64,000 nucleotides of DNA from Pseudomonas triticicola. GTDB lineage: Bacteria; Pseudomonadota; Gammaproteobacteria; Pseudomonadales; Pseudomonadaceae. Both the position numbers and the translations under genes were made by a program. The notes beneath the pieces were generated by a model. The model saw nothing but the letters and a program-made list of their open reading frames with translations. It did not search any database and was not told where the DNA came from. This document shows, in pieces, positions 1 to 9,073 of the stretch. Within the stretch, counting starts at the first letter, position 1; each line of letters starts with the position of its first letter. The stretch spans positions 1 to 64,000 of the forward strand of contig NZ_JAHSTX010000001.1 of NCBI RefSeq assembly GCF_019145375.1. The letters are read 5' to 3'.

Positions 1-1278
1 TTCGTCACGACTGTTCCAGTGCAATGACGGACCGTGGTGCAGCTTGCGTTGATTGCCGTGCGTGTCGAACCAGATGCCGAAGTCCGGCGGCTCGTCGCCT
101 GTTTGCCAGCGCACCCCGCGATTGCTGTTGTCGTCGATGCGCATTGTGCGGGTGCGACTATTGCCGTCGCGCTGATGACGCGATTCGGTCAGATTGCCGC
201 CATCGTCGTAGCTATACGTCTCGGTGTAATTGAGGCGGTTTCGCTCGTCGGGCGGTCGCGGCAGGCCGGGAATGTCCGGGGGCAGGGCGTCGTCATGACC
301 GGTCGCGCGGATCAGGCGGTACAGGGAGTCGTAGTCGAATTCGCGGTGGCCGTCGACCCGTTGATTGGCGAACCAGAGGGGCTCGAAGGCGTGGTCCTCG
401 ATGCGAGTGATGTTACCGACGCGATCGTAGAAATATTCCAGATCCTGCAATCTGGGGTGAGCAGTTTTCTGACTGGTGCGCGTATGCAGGCGTCCGTCGG
501 CCGGGTCATACGTCCACTGACTCTGGACACCGTTACCGGCCAGTTGCGAGATGATCTGATTGTTGGCGTTGTAGTGCGCATCCAGCATGACTTGCGTGAT
601 GTTCGCCTTCACTTGCAGTTCCATTTGCCTGAGCTGCCCGGCAAGACCATAGCGCGAGGTTCTGCGATGGCCGCCGGCGTCGGTCTGTTCAAGCACGGCG
701 CCAAGCGGACTGAACACCTGATGGCTAGTGAACGCTTCGTTATCTTGAAAAGTGCGCTTTTCCACCAGTGCCTGTCCGGTGAGGGCATAGCTGGTGATTT
801 CCAGCGAACCTGACGGATCTGTCTGCTGGATCAGCCGGCCGCGCAGGTTGGAGCCGGCTCCGGCAGAGCCGGAGGCGTAAATGAAGGTATCGAGCTGATT
901 TTCGCCATTTCCCGAGACTTCAAGCTGCACCACGCGCAATTGCTCGTCAAAGGTCGATTGCCAGCCATGGCCGCGCTCATCCCAACGGTGTCTGGGCTCC
1001 CCGGCCCTGCCCGGCAGCAGCAGGCGCCAGCCGCTATCCCGGCTGTTGGTAAACACGGCGATATCGTTCAGCGCAAACACGCTGGTTGTGTTTGCTATCG
1101 GCAGGCGCGGATCCTGTTGCGCGACCAGGCGCCCGGCGACATCGTGGTGCTGGCGGGTCACGAGTGCGCTAGGCGCGTCACCCGCCACGGTACGCAAATA
1201 AGCGACCTGACGGACTGGCAGGCCACGTCCGTCGCTGACGGTCAGCGAAGGCGTGCGCCAATGTGTGGAGGCGCTCAT
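1..1278 (-). CDS. Tc toxin C component (TccC-like, RHS-repeat), partial
   Basis: TcC proteins close the TcB–TcC cocoon and carry the cytotoxic C-terminal domain. The reading frame is open from the ATG at 1278 to the window edge (426 codons), so the 3' part is missing. The N-terminus, with DGRGLPVRQVAYLRT near residues 15–29, is typical of TccC, and several YD/RHS-type repeats follow (for example EYFYDRVGNITRIEDHAF and DYDSLYRLI). The start overlaps the stop of the upstream TcB gene in an ATGA, so the two are probably translationally coupled. The hypervariable toxic domain, which would decide the effector activity, lies outside the window. The family call is firm; the toxin activity cannot be read here. 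Confidence 0.9.
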   Translation of the reverse strand, partial: MSASTHWRTPSLTVSDGRGLPVRQVAYLRTVAGDAPSALVTRQHHDVAGRLVAQQDPRLPIANTTSVFALNDIAVFTNSRDSGWRLLLPGRAGEPRHRWDERGHGWQSTFDEQLRVVQLEVSGNGENQLDTFIYASGSAGAGSNLRGRLIQQTDPSGSLEITSYALTGQALVEKRTFQDNEAFTSHQVFSPLGAVLEQTDAGGHRRTSRYGLAGQLRQMELQVKANITQVMLDAHYNANNQIISQLAGNGVQSQWTYDPADGRLHTRTSQKTAHPRLQDLEYFYDRVGNITRIEDHAFEPLWFANQRVDGHREFDYDSLYRLIRATGHDDALPPDIPGLPRPPDERNRLNYTETYSYDDGGNLTESRHQRDGNSRTRTMRIDDNSNRGVRWQTGDEPPDFGIWFDTHGNQRKLHHGPSLHWNSRDE

Positions 1279-4200
1279 GAGCCTGACCCACGCATAGACA
1301 CCAGCTCTTCGGCGGTGTCGTTGAAGTCCTCACTGGCGTGATACCAGGGATGATAAGTCTCGCGGGAAAAGTCGCCCTTGGCGTTGATCAGCTTGATCGG
1401 ACGCATCGTTGCGTCATAGAACAGCTGATCGAAGAGCCCAAGCTCGCGCAGCGATTGATCATTGACGTAGCGGTGGGTGTTGGCGAAAAACGGCCGGTAT
1501 TGGCGCTGCGGCAGACCTTTGTTGTTGTATTCGACACGTTCGCTGATGCGCCAGCGCGTCTGCGTCGGTTGCTCACCTTCTTCGATGAGCAACTCACCAT
1601 CCTCAGCCACCACATAAGCCAGCCCGGGGTCGACCTTCTGCTGGGTTTGCAGTACCCGACCAAAGCCGTCGACGCAGGTTTTGACAATCTGGATCTGTGC
1701 CTTGATGGTGTCGTAGGGATAGCGGTCGGCGCTGAGCACTACGGTGTGTACCGGTTCTCGGTAAGCCAGTTCAATGGCCTCGAGCAATTGCTGGTCTTCA
1801 GGCGTCAGGTTGAGGCTTTGCGCGAGCCGGCGACGTGCGCTGGCGCGGATCTGCCCGCCGGGCAGCAGGTCGCCTTGCATGATCGACCGGGTTTGAAGCG
1901 TGGAGGAGGGGATTGATCCCATCCAGCTAAACAGGTTTTTGTGCAGAGTGCTTGCTGCTTTGCCTACGGTGTCCTCTGGAAACTGGATGGCGTATTCCGG
2001 ACTGGTGTCCGGCAACTCCCACCCAACGCCCAGCTTCTCGAATCCGGCAGGTTCACCATTCTCGGTACCGTAAAAGCTGACGACCAGTGGCTGCCCGGAA
2101 GGCTCGTAAATGACTTCTTCGAAGTTGTCGTTGGCGTCCTTGATCAGCCTGGGTTTCAGGGCGTGGTAATCGAACTCCGCTACCTCAACCGCACACCCGT
2201 CGGGCAGTTTCATGCGAAGGACTGTCAGGTATTGTGGATCATATTCGGCTTCGGTCACGCCATGGCTTGGCGTTTCGTTGAAATCGAGCACTTTGTAGAA
2301 CGCATGCACGTCGCCGTATCGAGCCAGATTGAACCGCGACGACCATAGGTTTTGTTCCTCACTCGGCGTCGCTTCGAACAGAAATTGCATGGGGCAGTAA
2401 CCAATTGCCTGCAGGGCACAGCGAATGTCCAGCTCCGGCACAATGCTGTAAGCGTCAAGCGCAGTTTTGTCCAGCAGGGCAAGCTCCAGAGAATGCGAGA
2501 GGGCTTCGAATCCGGCGACGCCATCCTCCAGCTCAACACCTTCTACGTCCACATAGCGCTGTATGGATTGGGAAGTCAGTACCCGTTCGTCGGGCCATTC
2601 TTGCAAATCCTGCAGCTTTCTCAATGATTCAAAAGACACCCTCGCCGGGTTCAACTCAATGGCGCCCGTGCCTTTGGCCAATTTCAGCGCATCGCCCCGT
2701 TCCTGATACGGCAAGCCCAATCGCCATTGCTGTGGCTCTGGCAGGTTGATCAGACGCGCACGGGATTCAGTGATGTAAAAATATTGCTGCGCCTCGTCGT
2801 GAGCATCGGACCACCATTGATTCAGATGGTCCTCGGTGAAGGGGGGCGGGCTCTGGGCGGTCAACCTGCGCGCATAGCTCACCGTAAGTGCATGGGTGGC
2901 GGCGCCATAAGCGTCCCAGCGCAGGCCAACATCGTGGCGGCACAGCGGGTCGTTGATAAAGCCGTCGTACTGATAGCTGATGGCTTCGACCTGAAGGGGC
3001 AGCAGAACGGCTGCGGCATATGGCCCCTGCGGCCGCACCTCGCGCACCAGATAACGCTTCTCCTCTACCGAGTACAGCAGGGACGCACCGGGCGCCTGCG
3101 CATCGGCGCGGTAGGGGAAAATTTCTGTTCGAGCGACCGAGCCGACCAGTGCCTGCGCAATCCGGTAGCGACTGTCGGAATCTTCCGGCGTGACAGGCTC
3201 ATCGATTTCACCCTTGGGGTGGTAACGACTGAACAGGGTTTCGCCTAACGGGCAGGCGTCCACGTCCGCGTTGAAATAGTCGTCGCGTGAGCGATTCATG
3301 TCCTGCCCGTTGTGAAACCAGGTGCACGTTTGCACCGGCTCGTTGAAGCCGGGCTCTGAATGATCGGTTTCAATCTCGCAGTCAAGTTGCTGCAAATAGC
3401 CGAACCCGCGAAATTCCCGTTCCCTGCCGTCGTAAAACCCCTCGCGCCAGATAAACGACTGGGTCAACCGGTTGCCGGTGATCTCGTCGTGCTGCTCCTG
3501 TTTTTTCACCACTGCCAGCGGAAATGGCAGGTGACATACCGGTGCCCGCTCAAGTGCCAGCAGCCGCTCCTTTTCATCCAGCCATTCCTGCGCCGAGCTG
3601 CGATAGGTCACGCTGCTGGAGCAACCCATGTTGTTGTTACTGTTGACCAGCAGATAGGGCTTGGCCGCAACGAAATCGTAGCGCCAATGCCGAGGCTGGA
3701 TATGCGGCACCGTCAGAATCAGGCTGGCGCAACCGAGGCCTTGCAGGTCGGCGAAACTGACCTGGCACAAACGGTCATAGCGCACCTCCTCAGGCCACGG
3801 CACGCTGACGGGAATCTGCTCCAGACCATTGCCGCCCCGGTTCAGGTAGATGTCGAAGCCCTCGGATTTGAGATAGATCAATGCCGGCGCGCCGGAGCCA
3901 TCGAGGTCGGCCAGACGCACTCGTGAGGCATCGAATTCTTCGTAGGTGAAGGGCAGGGCGCTTATCTTGTGACCCTTGCCGAACTTGCCGTGACCAAGAT
4001 TCGGCCAGCAGCGGACTTCGTCATGGCGGATGCGACACAGCTCGGGCATGTCGCTGCCGAGCAGATTGCCCAGAAGCACCAGCTCGGTTCGCGAGTTGCT
4101 GAACACCGGCAGACGGTCGTCAGCGTATTCATGGGGTATTTCCTGTGCGGCGGCGAAGCCTTTTTCCCGCAGGCTGGCATAGAGGCGCACACGGTCGGGG

Positions 4201-5768
4201 CTGATGCTCGCCGCTGACATCAGGCCGTCGCCGCTGAAATCACCCATGGTCAAAGTCAGATCCTGGTGTTCCCTGGGAAACTTGTCGAACTCGCTGAACA
4301 GTTCGAATTGCCGCTGCGCATTCAACGCATGAAACCCGCAGTAACCCAACCGGGCGATGATCAGGTCCAGGCGCCCGTCGCCGGTCAGATCAAGCAGCTG
4401 CGCCACGGCGCGGTTGCGATCTGCCACCGGGATCTTGTCCAGCAGAGCCCATGGGCCGTAACCGATCAATTCAGTGCCAGGCGCCGCGCGCAGCGGTTCA
4501 CGGTAATACCAGGCGTTGTCGTAGCGGCAGAGAAAACCCGGCACGCCCTCGCCATACAGATCGACGCATTGGTAGAACCCGCCGTCTTCGATGCCCGGTT
4601 GAGTCTCGTTTTCCAACAGGCGTGCAGGTGTCTTATTGATCTCGAAGGGCGAGTATTCGAACTCGAGCGGCGGCGAGTGCTCGACATTGCCTTTGGCGTC
4701 AAAGGCCTGATAGTGCGCCGCCGTGATCTGGCTGTAGGCCCACTGCGCAATGTTCTGGAACGGTCGATATTCCAGCAGCAGGCGACGTGCAAGTTTCGCG
4801 TCTTCCACCAGGCCATCAGGGAAGTGATGAAACATCAACACTTGCTGGCAGAGCCTGCGGGTGCTCAGTTCAAAACCCTGGCCATAGGTGGAAAACGGAT
4901 CCGGTCGCAGCCGCCAGCGGTTTACTTCCCCGTAGCTCGGCATCTCCGTCAGCGAATCGCTGCGTTCGCCGTAATCGAACACCAGTTGAAAAAGCCATGG
5001 CAGATCCGTCGGTCGGTCAGTGTCCCAGCTGTAAAGGTGATCGCTCGCCGTGGCATTGCCGTAACACACCCGTCGCAGATAGCGCTGGGCGCGGTAGTCG
5101 TGAATCGGGTCTTGCTCGTCAGGCTGATCGTCGGCCTTGTACTCGTAGCAGATGTGTTCGCCATGGGCGTTCATGCTTTCACACAAAAGCCAGCTGCTGA
5201 TGCGTGATGGGTCGTCGGGGTCGGCACGGCGGGAGGCGGTGGTTTTGCCGTAGACATGCAACGTACCGTCGGCGCCGTGGATCAGCCAGAAAGGGGCTCC
5301 TCCGTCAGCCGGATGCCAGCATTCGCGCAGGGAAAAATCACTTTCGATCCGCGCCCGGTAAGTCACGACGTTGTGTTCGGGAATGGGACGGTCTCTGTAG
5401 CTGCGTTCCGTACGCGACTTCAGGTTGCCGGCATCATCGAGTTCCGGCATCCATACCTCGCCGTCATGACCGATGATTTCATCGTGCTCGGTATAACGAG
5501 GAACACCTTTGTTGGTGCGGCGGCTGATCTGGCTCAGGCCCAGGTGGCAACCAAGGCCAAACGGACCGTTACCGCTCTGGCTGTTGATTGACAGGGGTAT
5601 TTGCGGGCCGTAGTCACGACCGCTCGATAGCGGGAGCAGCAACTCGCATCCAGCCGAGGCGGTCGGCCCGACGGCGCTCCAGCTTTTACCGATGGTGGCG
5701 ATCGATGAGCTTCTGGCGATGGAAGGAGCTGTGATGCTGAGGTCTTGATCGGCCATGGTCGAGTCCAT
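1275..5768 (-). CDS. Tc toxin B component (TcB/TcaC/TcdB2-like, SpvB domain)
   Basis: TcB forms, with TcC, the hollow shell that holds the toxic domain and docks on the TcA pore through a beta-propeller. The product is 1497 residues, usual for TcB. An SpvB-like N-terminus (QDLSITAPS near the start, then GYxP-type strands and SGNGPFG) is followed by FG-GAP/VCBS-like repeats (LTGDGRLDLI near residue 460, ADLDGSGAPALIYL near 620) and by TcdB mid regions. The C-terminus (ETYHPWYHASEDFNDT) is typical of the family. Two starts are possible: ATG 5768, used here, with a weak AGTAG, and ATG 5756 (MADQDLS). The frame is open further upstream to 5930, but that part overlaps the operator and the fumarase terminator, so it is unlikely to be coding. 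It is cotranscribed with the TcC gene. Confidence 0.92.
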   Translation of the reverse strand: MDSTMADQDLSITAPSIARSSSIATIGKSWSAVGPTASAGCELLLPLSSGRDYGPQIPLSINSQSGNGPFGLGCHLGLSQISRRTNKGVPRYTEHDEIIGHDGEVWMPELDDAGNLKSRTERSYRDRPIPEHNVVTYRARIESDFSLRECWHPADGGAPFWLIHGADGTLHVYGKTTASRRADPDDPSRISSWLLCESMNAHGEHICYEYKADDQPDEQDPIHDYRAQRYLRRVCYGNATASDHLYSWDTDRPTDLPWLFQLVFDYGERSDSLTEMPSYGEVNRWRLRPDPFSTYGQGFELSTRRLCQQVLMFHHFPDGLVEDAKLARRLLLEYRPFQNIAQWAYSQITAAHYQAFDAKGNVEHSPPLEFEYSPFEINKTPARLLENETQPGIEDGGFYQCVDLYGEGVPGFLCRYDNAWYYREPLRAAPGTELIGYGPWALLDKIPVADRNRAVAQLLDLTGDGRLDLIIARLGYCGFHALNAQRQFELFSEFDKFPREHQDLTLTMGDFSGDGLMSAASISPDRVRLYASLREKGFAAAQEIPHEYADDRLPVFSNSRTELVLLGNLLGSDMPELCRIRHDEVRCWPNLGHGKFGKGHKISALPFTYEEFDASRVRLADLDGSGAPALIYLKSEGFDIYLNRGGNGLEQIPVSVPWPEEVRYDRLCQVSFADLQGLGCASLILTVPHIQPRHWRYDFVAAKPYLLVNSNNNMGCSSSVTYRSSAQEWLDEKERLLALERAPVCHLPFPLAVVKKQEQHDEITGNRLTQSFIWREGFYDGREREFRGFGYLQQLDCEIETDHSEPGFNEPVQTCTWFHNGQDMNRSRDDYFNADVDACPLGETLFSRYHPKGEIDEPVTPEDSDSRYRIAQALVGSVARTEIFPYRADAQAPGASLLYSVEEKRYLVREVRPQGPYAAAVLLPLQVEAISYQYDGFINDPLCRHDVGLRWDAYGAATHALTVSYARRLTAQSPPPFTEDHLNQWWSDAHDEAQQYFYITESRARLINLPEPQQWRLGLPYQERGDALKLAKGTGAIELNPARVSFESLRKLQDLQEWPDERVLTSQSIQRYVDVEGVELEDGVAGFEALSHSLELALLDKTALDAYSIVPELDIRCALQAIGYCPMQFLFEATPSEEQNLWSSRFNLARYGDVHAFYKVLDFNETPSHGVTEAEYDPQYLTVLRMKLPDGCAVEVAEFDYHALKPRLIKDANDNFEEVIYEPSGQPLVVSFYGTENGEPAGFEKLGVGWELPDTSPEYAIQFPEDTVGKAASTLHKNLFSWMGSIPSSTLQTRSIMQGDLLPGGQIRASARRRLAQSLNLTPEDQQLLEAIELAYREPVHTVVLSADRYPYDTIKAQIQIVKTCVDGFGRVLQTQQKVDPGLAYVVAEDGELLIEEGEQPTQTRWRISERVEYNNKGLPQRQYRPFFANTHRYVNDQSLRELGLFDQLFYDATMRPIKLINAKGDFSRETYHPWYHASEDFNDTAEELVSMRGSGS

Positions 5769-5821
5769 TCGCGCTACTTGGGGCTTATGGATAGACGCTA
5801 ACAGGAGTGGGCCGGAGATGG

Positions 5822-5841
5822 ACCTGTCAGATCTGACAGGT
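5822..5841 (-). promoter_or_regulatory. Lux-box-like palindrome upstream of tcB–tcC
   Basis: ACCTGTCAGATCTGACAGGT is a perfect 20-bp palindrome with the CT-N12-AG form of LuxR-family binding sites. It ends about 55 bases before the tcB ATG. On the minus strand a TAGCGT hexamer (5800–5795) begins 31.5 bases from the box centre. That is the −10 position expected if the box replaces the −35 element. Three further copies occur in the window, each in front of a Tc-linked gene. The regulator is inferred, not seen. Confidence 0.65.
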
Positions 5842-5895
5842 GCGCAAGATCGTTTTCTGTGCTTGGGCGATTCTTTTATCGCAATTGGTTTGAAC

Positions 5896-5940
5896 AAACA
5901 AAAACGGCCGGGGCATCTTTGCGAATGCACCGGCCGTTTT
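5896..5940 (-). terminator. Rho-independent terminator after fumarase
   Basis: The arms AAAACGGCCGG (5901–5911) and CCGGCCGTTTT (5930–5940) pair perfectly around an 18-base loop. On the minus strand the stem is followed by a T-rich run. It ends the fumarase transcript and insulates the tcB promoter just downstream. Confidence 0.85.
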
Positions 5941-5955
5941 CATGACAACAGAAGG

Positions 5956-7479
5956 TTACTGCACTTCTACCGCCAGGCTTTCGCTGATCTTCTGTTGCCA
6001 GATCGCTGGGCCAGTGATGTGTACCGACTCACCTTTGCTGTCCACCGCTACGGTGACCGGCATGTCCTTGACCTCGAACTCGTAGATCGCTTCCATGCCC
6101 AGCTCGGCAAATGCCAGCACCTTGGACTTCTTGATCGCTTGCGCAACCAGATAAGCGGCGCCGCCGACGGCCATCAGGTAAACAGCCTTGTTGTCCTTGA
6201 TCGCGTCGATCGCGGTCGGGCCGCGCTCGGACTTGCCGATCATGCCCAACAGGCCGGTCTGCTCGAGGATCTGCCGGGTGAACTTGTCCATCCGCGTTGC
6301 GGTGGTCGGGCCGGCCGGGCCAACCACTTCGTCACCAACCGGATCAACCGGGCCGACGTAGTAGATGAAGCGACCCTTGAGGTCGACCGGCAGGGTTTCA
6401 CCCTTGTTGAGCATCTCGACCATGCGCTTGTGCGCGGCGTCGCGACCGGTGAGCATCTTGCCGTTGAGCAGCACGGTTTCGCCCGGCTTCCAGCTCTGCA
6501 CGTCTTCCGGGGTCAGGGTGTCGAGGTTGACGCGACGCGCCGACGGGCCGGCTTCCCAGACGATTTCCGGGTAGGCGTCCAGCGGTGGCGCCTCCAGCGA
6601 GGCCGGGCCAGAACCGTCGAGCACAAAGTGTGCGTGACGGGTGGCGGCGCAGTTGGGGATCATGCACACCGGCAAGGATGCGGCGTGGGTCGGGTAGTCC
6701 ATGATCTTCACGTCGAGCACGGTGGTCAGGCCACCAAGGCCCTGGGCGCCGATGCCCAACTGGTTGACCTTCTCGAACAGCTCCAGACGCATTTCTTCGA
6801 TGCGGTTCTGCGGGCCACGGGCCTTGAGCTCGTGAATGTCGATGGATTCCATCAACACTTCCTTGGCCATCACCGCAGCTTTCTCGGCGGTACCGCCGAT
6901 GCCGATACCCAGCATGCCCGGTGGGCACCAGCCGGCGCCCATGGTCGGCACGGTCTTCAATACCCAGTCGACGATCGAGTCGGACGGGTTGAGCATGGCC
7001 ATTTTCGACTTGTTCTCGGAACCGCCGCCCTTGGCCGCCACGTCCACTTCCACGGTGTTACCCGGGACGATGGAGTAGTGAATTACGGCCGGGGTGTTGT
7101 CCTTGGTGTTCTTGCGAGCGCCTGCCGGGTCGGCAAGGATCGAGGCCCGCAGGACGTTTTCCGGCAGGTTGTAGGCGCGACGCACGCCTTCGTTGATCAT
7201 GTCGTCCAGGCCCATGGTGGCGCCATCCCAGCGCACGTCCATGCCGACACGGACGAACACGGTGACGATACCGGTGTCCTGGCAGATCGGGCGATGGCCG
7301 GTGGCGCACATGCGCGAGTTGATCAGGATCTGGGCCATCGAATCACGGGCCGCTGGCGATTCTTCGCGCAGGTAGGCTTCGTGCATCGCCTGGATGAAAT
7401 CCACGGGGTGGTAATAGGAAATGAACTGCAGGGCGTCGGCAACGCTCTGAATCAGGTCATCTTGCTTGATCACGGTCAT
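5956..7479 (-). CDS. fumA: Fumarate hydratase, class I (Fe-S dependent)
   Basis: It catalyses the reversible hydration of fumarate to malate in the TCA cycle, in the cytoplasm, using an oxygen-sensitive [4Fe-4S] cluster. The product is 507 residues, the usual length for single-chain class I fumarases. Family motifs are clear: CATGHRPICQDTGIVTVFV near residues 58–76, GAGWCPPGMLGIGIGGTAEK near 200–220 with a likely cluster cysteine, and CMIPNCAATRHAHF near 270–285. The ATG at 7479 has a good GAGGAG ribosome-binding site. It stands alone, with a strong terminator downstream and a repeat-rich region upstream. The family call is secure; the symbol follows usual Pseudomonas practice. Confidence 0.93.
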   Translation of the reverse strand: MTVIKQDDLIQSVADALQFISYYHPVDFIQAMHEAYLREESPAARDSMAQILINSRMCATGHRPICQDTGIVTVFVRVGMDVRWDGATMGLDDMINEGVRRAYNLPENVLRASILADPAGARKNTKDNTPAVIHYSIVPGNTVEVDVAAKGGGSENKSKMAMLNPSDSIVDWVLKTVPTMGAGWCPPGMLGIGIGGTAEKAAVMAKEVLMESIDIHELKARGPQNRIEEMRLELFEKVNQLGIGAQGLGGLTTVLDVKIMDYPTHAASLPVCMIPNCAATRHAHFVLDGSGPASLEAPPLDAYPEIVWEAGPSARRVNLDTLTPEDVQSWKPGETVLLNGKMLTGRDAAHKRMVEMLNKGETLPVDLKGRFIYYVGPVDPVGDEVVGPAGPTTATRMDKFTRQILEQTGLLGMIGKSERGPTAIDAIKDNKAVYLMAVGGAAYLVAQAIKKSKVLAFAELGMEAIYEFEVKDMPVTVAVDSKGESVHITGPAIWQQKISESLAVEVQ

Positions 7480-7505
7480 GAGTCGCGCTCCTCTAAAACA
7501 CGATG

Positions 7506-7595
7506 GGGCAGCTACAAGCTTCTAGCTTCGAGCGGCAAGTTAAAGCATTACGCGGACAGCTTGAGCTTGCCGCTTCAGGCTTGCGGCTTGTAGCT
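7506..7595. repeat. Long inverted repeat (AGCTACAAGC type) upstream of fumarase
   Basis: CAGCTACAAGC…CGGCAAG on the left pairs with CTTGCCG…GCTTGTAGCTG on the right to form an imperfect stem of about 30 bp around a roughly 27-base loop. Similar AGCTACAAGC/GCTTGTAGCT dyads are, from memory, common between genes in Pseudomonas. It starts 27 bases upstream of the fumarase ATG, so it may lie in the 5' untranslated region. Confidence 0.6.
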
Positions 7596-7678
7596 GTCTT
7601 TTTGTGGCGCGACGCTAAAAAGGCGCGGCAGTATACCGCGCCTCGGTGGTGGGCACACATTGGCTTTTGGTCGGATGA

Positions 7679-7806
7679 CCCTGTGGCGAGGGGATTTATC
7701 CCCGCTCGGCTGCGCAGCAGTCGTAAAACCTGTGAGCTCAGTGTGATTGACAGGTTGCAAGGGGCCACTTCGCAGCCCATCGAAGATAAAACCCCTCACC
7801 ACAGGG
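7679..7806. repeat. REPIN-like inverted pair (GGCGAGGGGATTTATC type)
   Basis: CCCTGTGGCGAGGGGATTTATC (7679–7700) is matched in inverse orientation, with two mismatches, by the sequence ending at 7806. It is a second REP family, distinct from the eight GTGGGAGCGAGCC copies. The 7480–7954 gap holds this element, the other inverted repeat, and presumably the divergent promoters of fumarase and the diguanylate cyclase. No gene is seen in it. Confidence 0.7.
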
Positions 7807-7954
7807 ACCTGGTGCGGGCATCAATGCAGCTCAATCAGGTCATGCATTTGACGTCAATTTTCGAGCCCGAAAATCGGTGGTCATTTAGCGACCGGCCCTC
7901 TAAAGTGGCATCCGGTCTGTAGAGTAGGACACTCGGTCAGCCTCCTATCGCACG

Positions 7955-9073
7955 GTGAGTCAACGATTGACCCATAACGCCATTCAACGCCTTTTGCTCA
8001 AACGCTTCGCCCTCGCTGCGGCCACCTACGGATTGGCTTTGCTGCTGCTGTGGCTGGCGTTTTTCACCGGGCATTACCAGCAATCGCTCAGTGGCGTGGC
8101 CATCGGCAGTGCCCTGGTGGTCATCAGTCAGGCGACGCTGTTCGGGCTGTTCTGGAGCGGGCGCAACCAACATTTCGCCGACCCCAGCCTGACCGAAGCG
8201 CAAGTGCTGATGGGCCTCGGCTGGCAGACGTGGCTGATCGCCCATGTCGACGAGGCGCGCGGCGCGTTTCTGGTGTTCTATGTGCTGATCCTGCTGTTCG
8301 GCCTGTTCCATCTCACCCGACGGGTGTTCATCCGCTGCGCGCTGCTGGTGTTCTTCAGTTTCTCCGCGATTACCCTGTGGGACGCTTACCACTTCCGCTT
8401 GGCCGAGCCTGCGCTCGCGGCGTTGCAAGTGTGCATTCTGGCGATGGTTTTGGCGTGGCTGGTGCTTTACGCGCGGTTTGTGCAGGTTTCGCGGCAACGT
8501 CAGCGCCAGCGTCGGTTTGCCTTGCAGGCGCATCAGGACACCCTGCGCGGGATGATGCGCCAGCTTGAAGATCTGGTGGCCACCGACGAACTGACCGGGC
8601 TGTTCAATCGCCGGCATTTCCTGCGCATCGCCTCGCGCGAGCTGAACGCGCTGGATAGCGACGTGATGCACGGGCTGGCGCTGATCGATCTGGACCACTT
8701 CAAACGCATCAACGATCTGCACGGCCACGCCGCCGGCGATCAGGTGTTGCAGGCGTTTGCCGGGGTGGCGCAAGCCTGTCTGCGCGACGGTGACGTGCTG
8801 GCGCGCTATGGTGGCGAGGAATTCGTGGTGCTAGTGCCCGACTGCGATGCCGAACGCCTGACCGCGTGTTGCGAGCGTTTGCGCATCGCCTTCAGCGAGG
8901 TGGAATTGATGGGCCTGCAAGTGCGCAACCTGAGCCTGTCCGCGGGCATGACCCTGCTGGCGGTCGGCGATGATCTGGACGAGGCGTTGCAGCGTGCCGA
9001 TCAGGCGCTGTACCGGGCCAAGCGTGACGGGCGCAATCGTTGTGCCCCCGCGTGGGAGAACGTTGATGCCTGA
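7955..9073 (+). CDS. Membrane diguanylate cyclase (SadC-like GGDEF protein)
   Basis: It makes cyclic di-GMP from two GTP at the inner membrane. The 372-residue product begins with about six hydrophobic helices (residues 15–175), followed by a short coiled stretch and a GGDEF domain. The active-site motif GGEEF is intact at residues 286–290. An RxxD inhibitory site (RDGD, 277–280) sits exactly five residues before it, so feedback inhibition by product is expected. The start is GTG at 7955, the first plausible one after stops. The gene overlaps the next, a ferredoxin reductase-like gene, by 8 bases. Its place beside fumarase and pyruvate kinase, and its topology, recall P. aeruginosa SadC, a biofilm-promoting cyclase; that orthology is from memory. 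Confidence 0.88.
   Translation: MSQRLTHNAIQRLLLKRFALAAATYGLALLLLWLAFFTGHYQQSLSGVAIGSALVVISQATLFGLFWSGRNQHFADPSLTEAQVLMGLGWQTWLIAHVDEARGAFLVFYVLILLFGLFHLTRRVFIRCALLVFFSFSAITLWDAYHFRLAEPALAALQVCILAMVLAWLVLYARFVQVSRQRQRQRRFALQAHQDTLRGMMRQLEDLVATDELTGLFNRRHFLRIASRELNALDSDVMHGLALIDLDHFKRINDLHGHAAGDQVLQAFAGVAQACLRDGDVLARYGGEEFVVLVPDCDAERLTACCERLRIAFSEVELMGLQVRNLSLSAGMTLLAVGDDLDEALQRADQALYRAKRDGRNRCAPAWENVDA

Noticed and set aside
1338..5591. Several plus-strand frames of 100–310 codons opposite tcB
   Set aside because: They are all antisense to a continuous TcB coding frame and lack domains of their own.
5755..7593. A 612-codon plus-strand frame across fumarase
   Set aside because: It is an antisense shadow of fumA; its translation has a His/Val/Gly-rich pattern typical of such shadows.
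7747..7753. Isolated TGACAG half-site
   Set aside because: No partner half-site at the right distance, and it lies inside a REP-like repeat.
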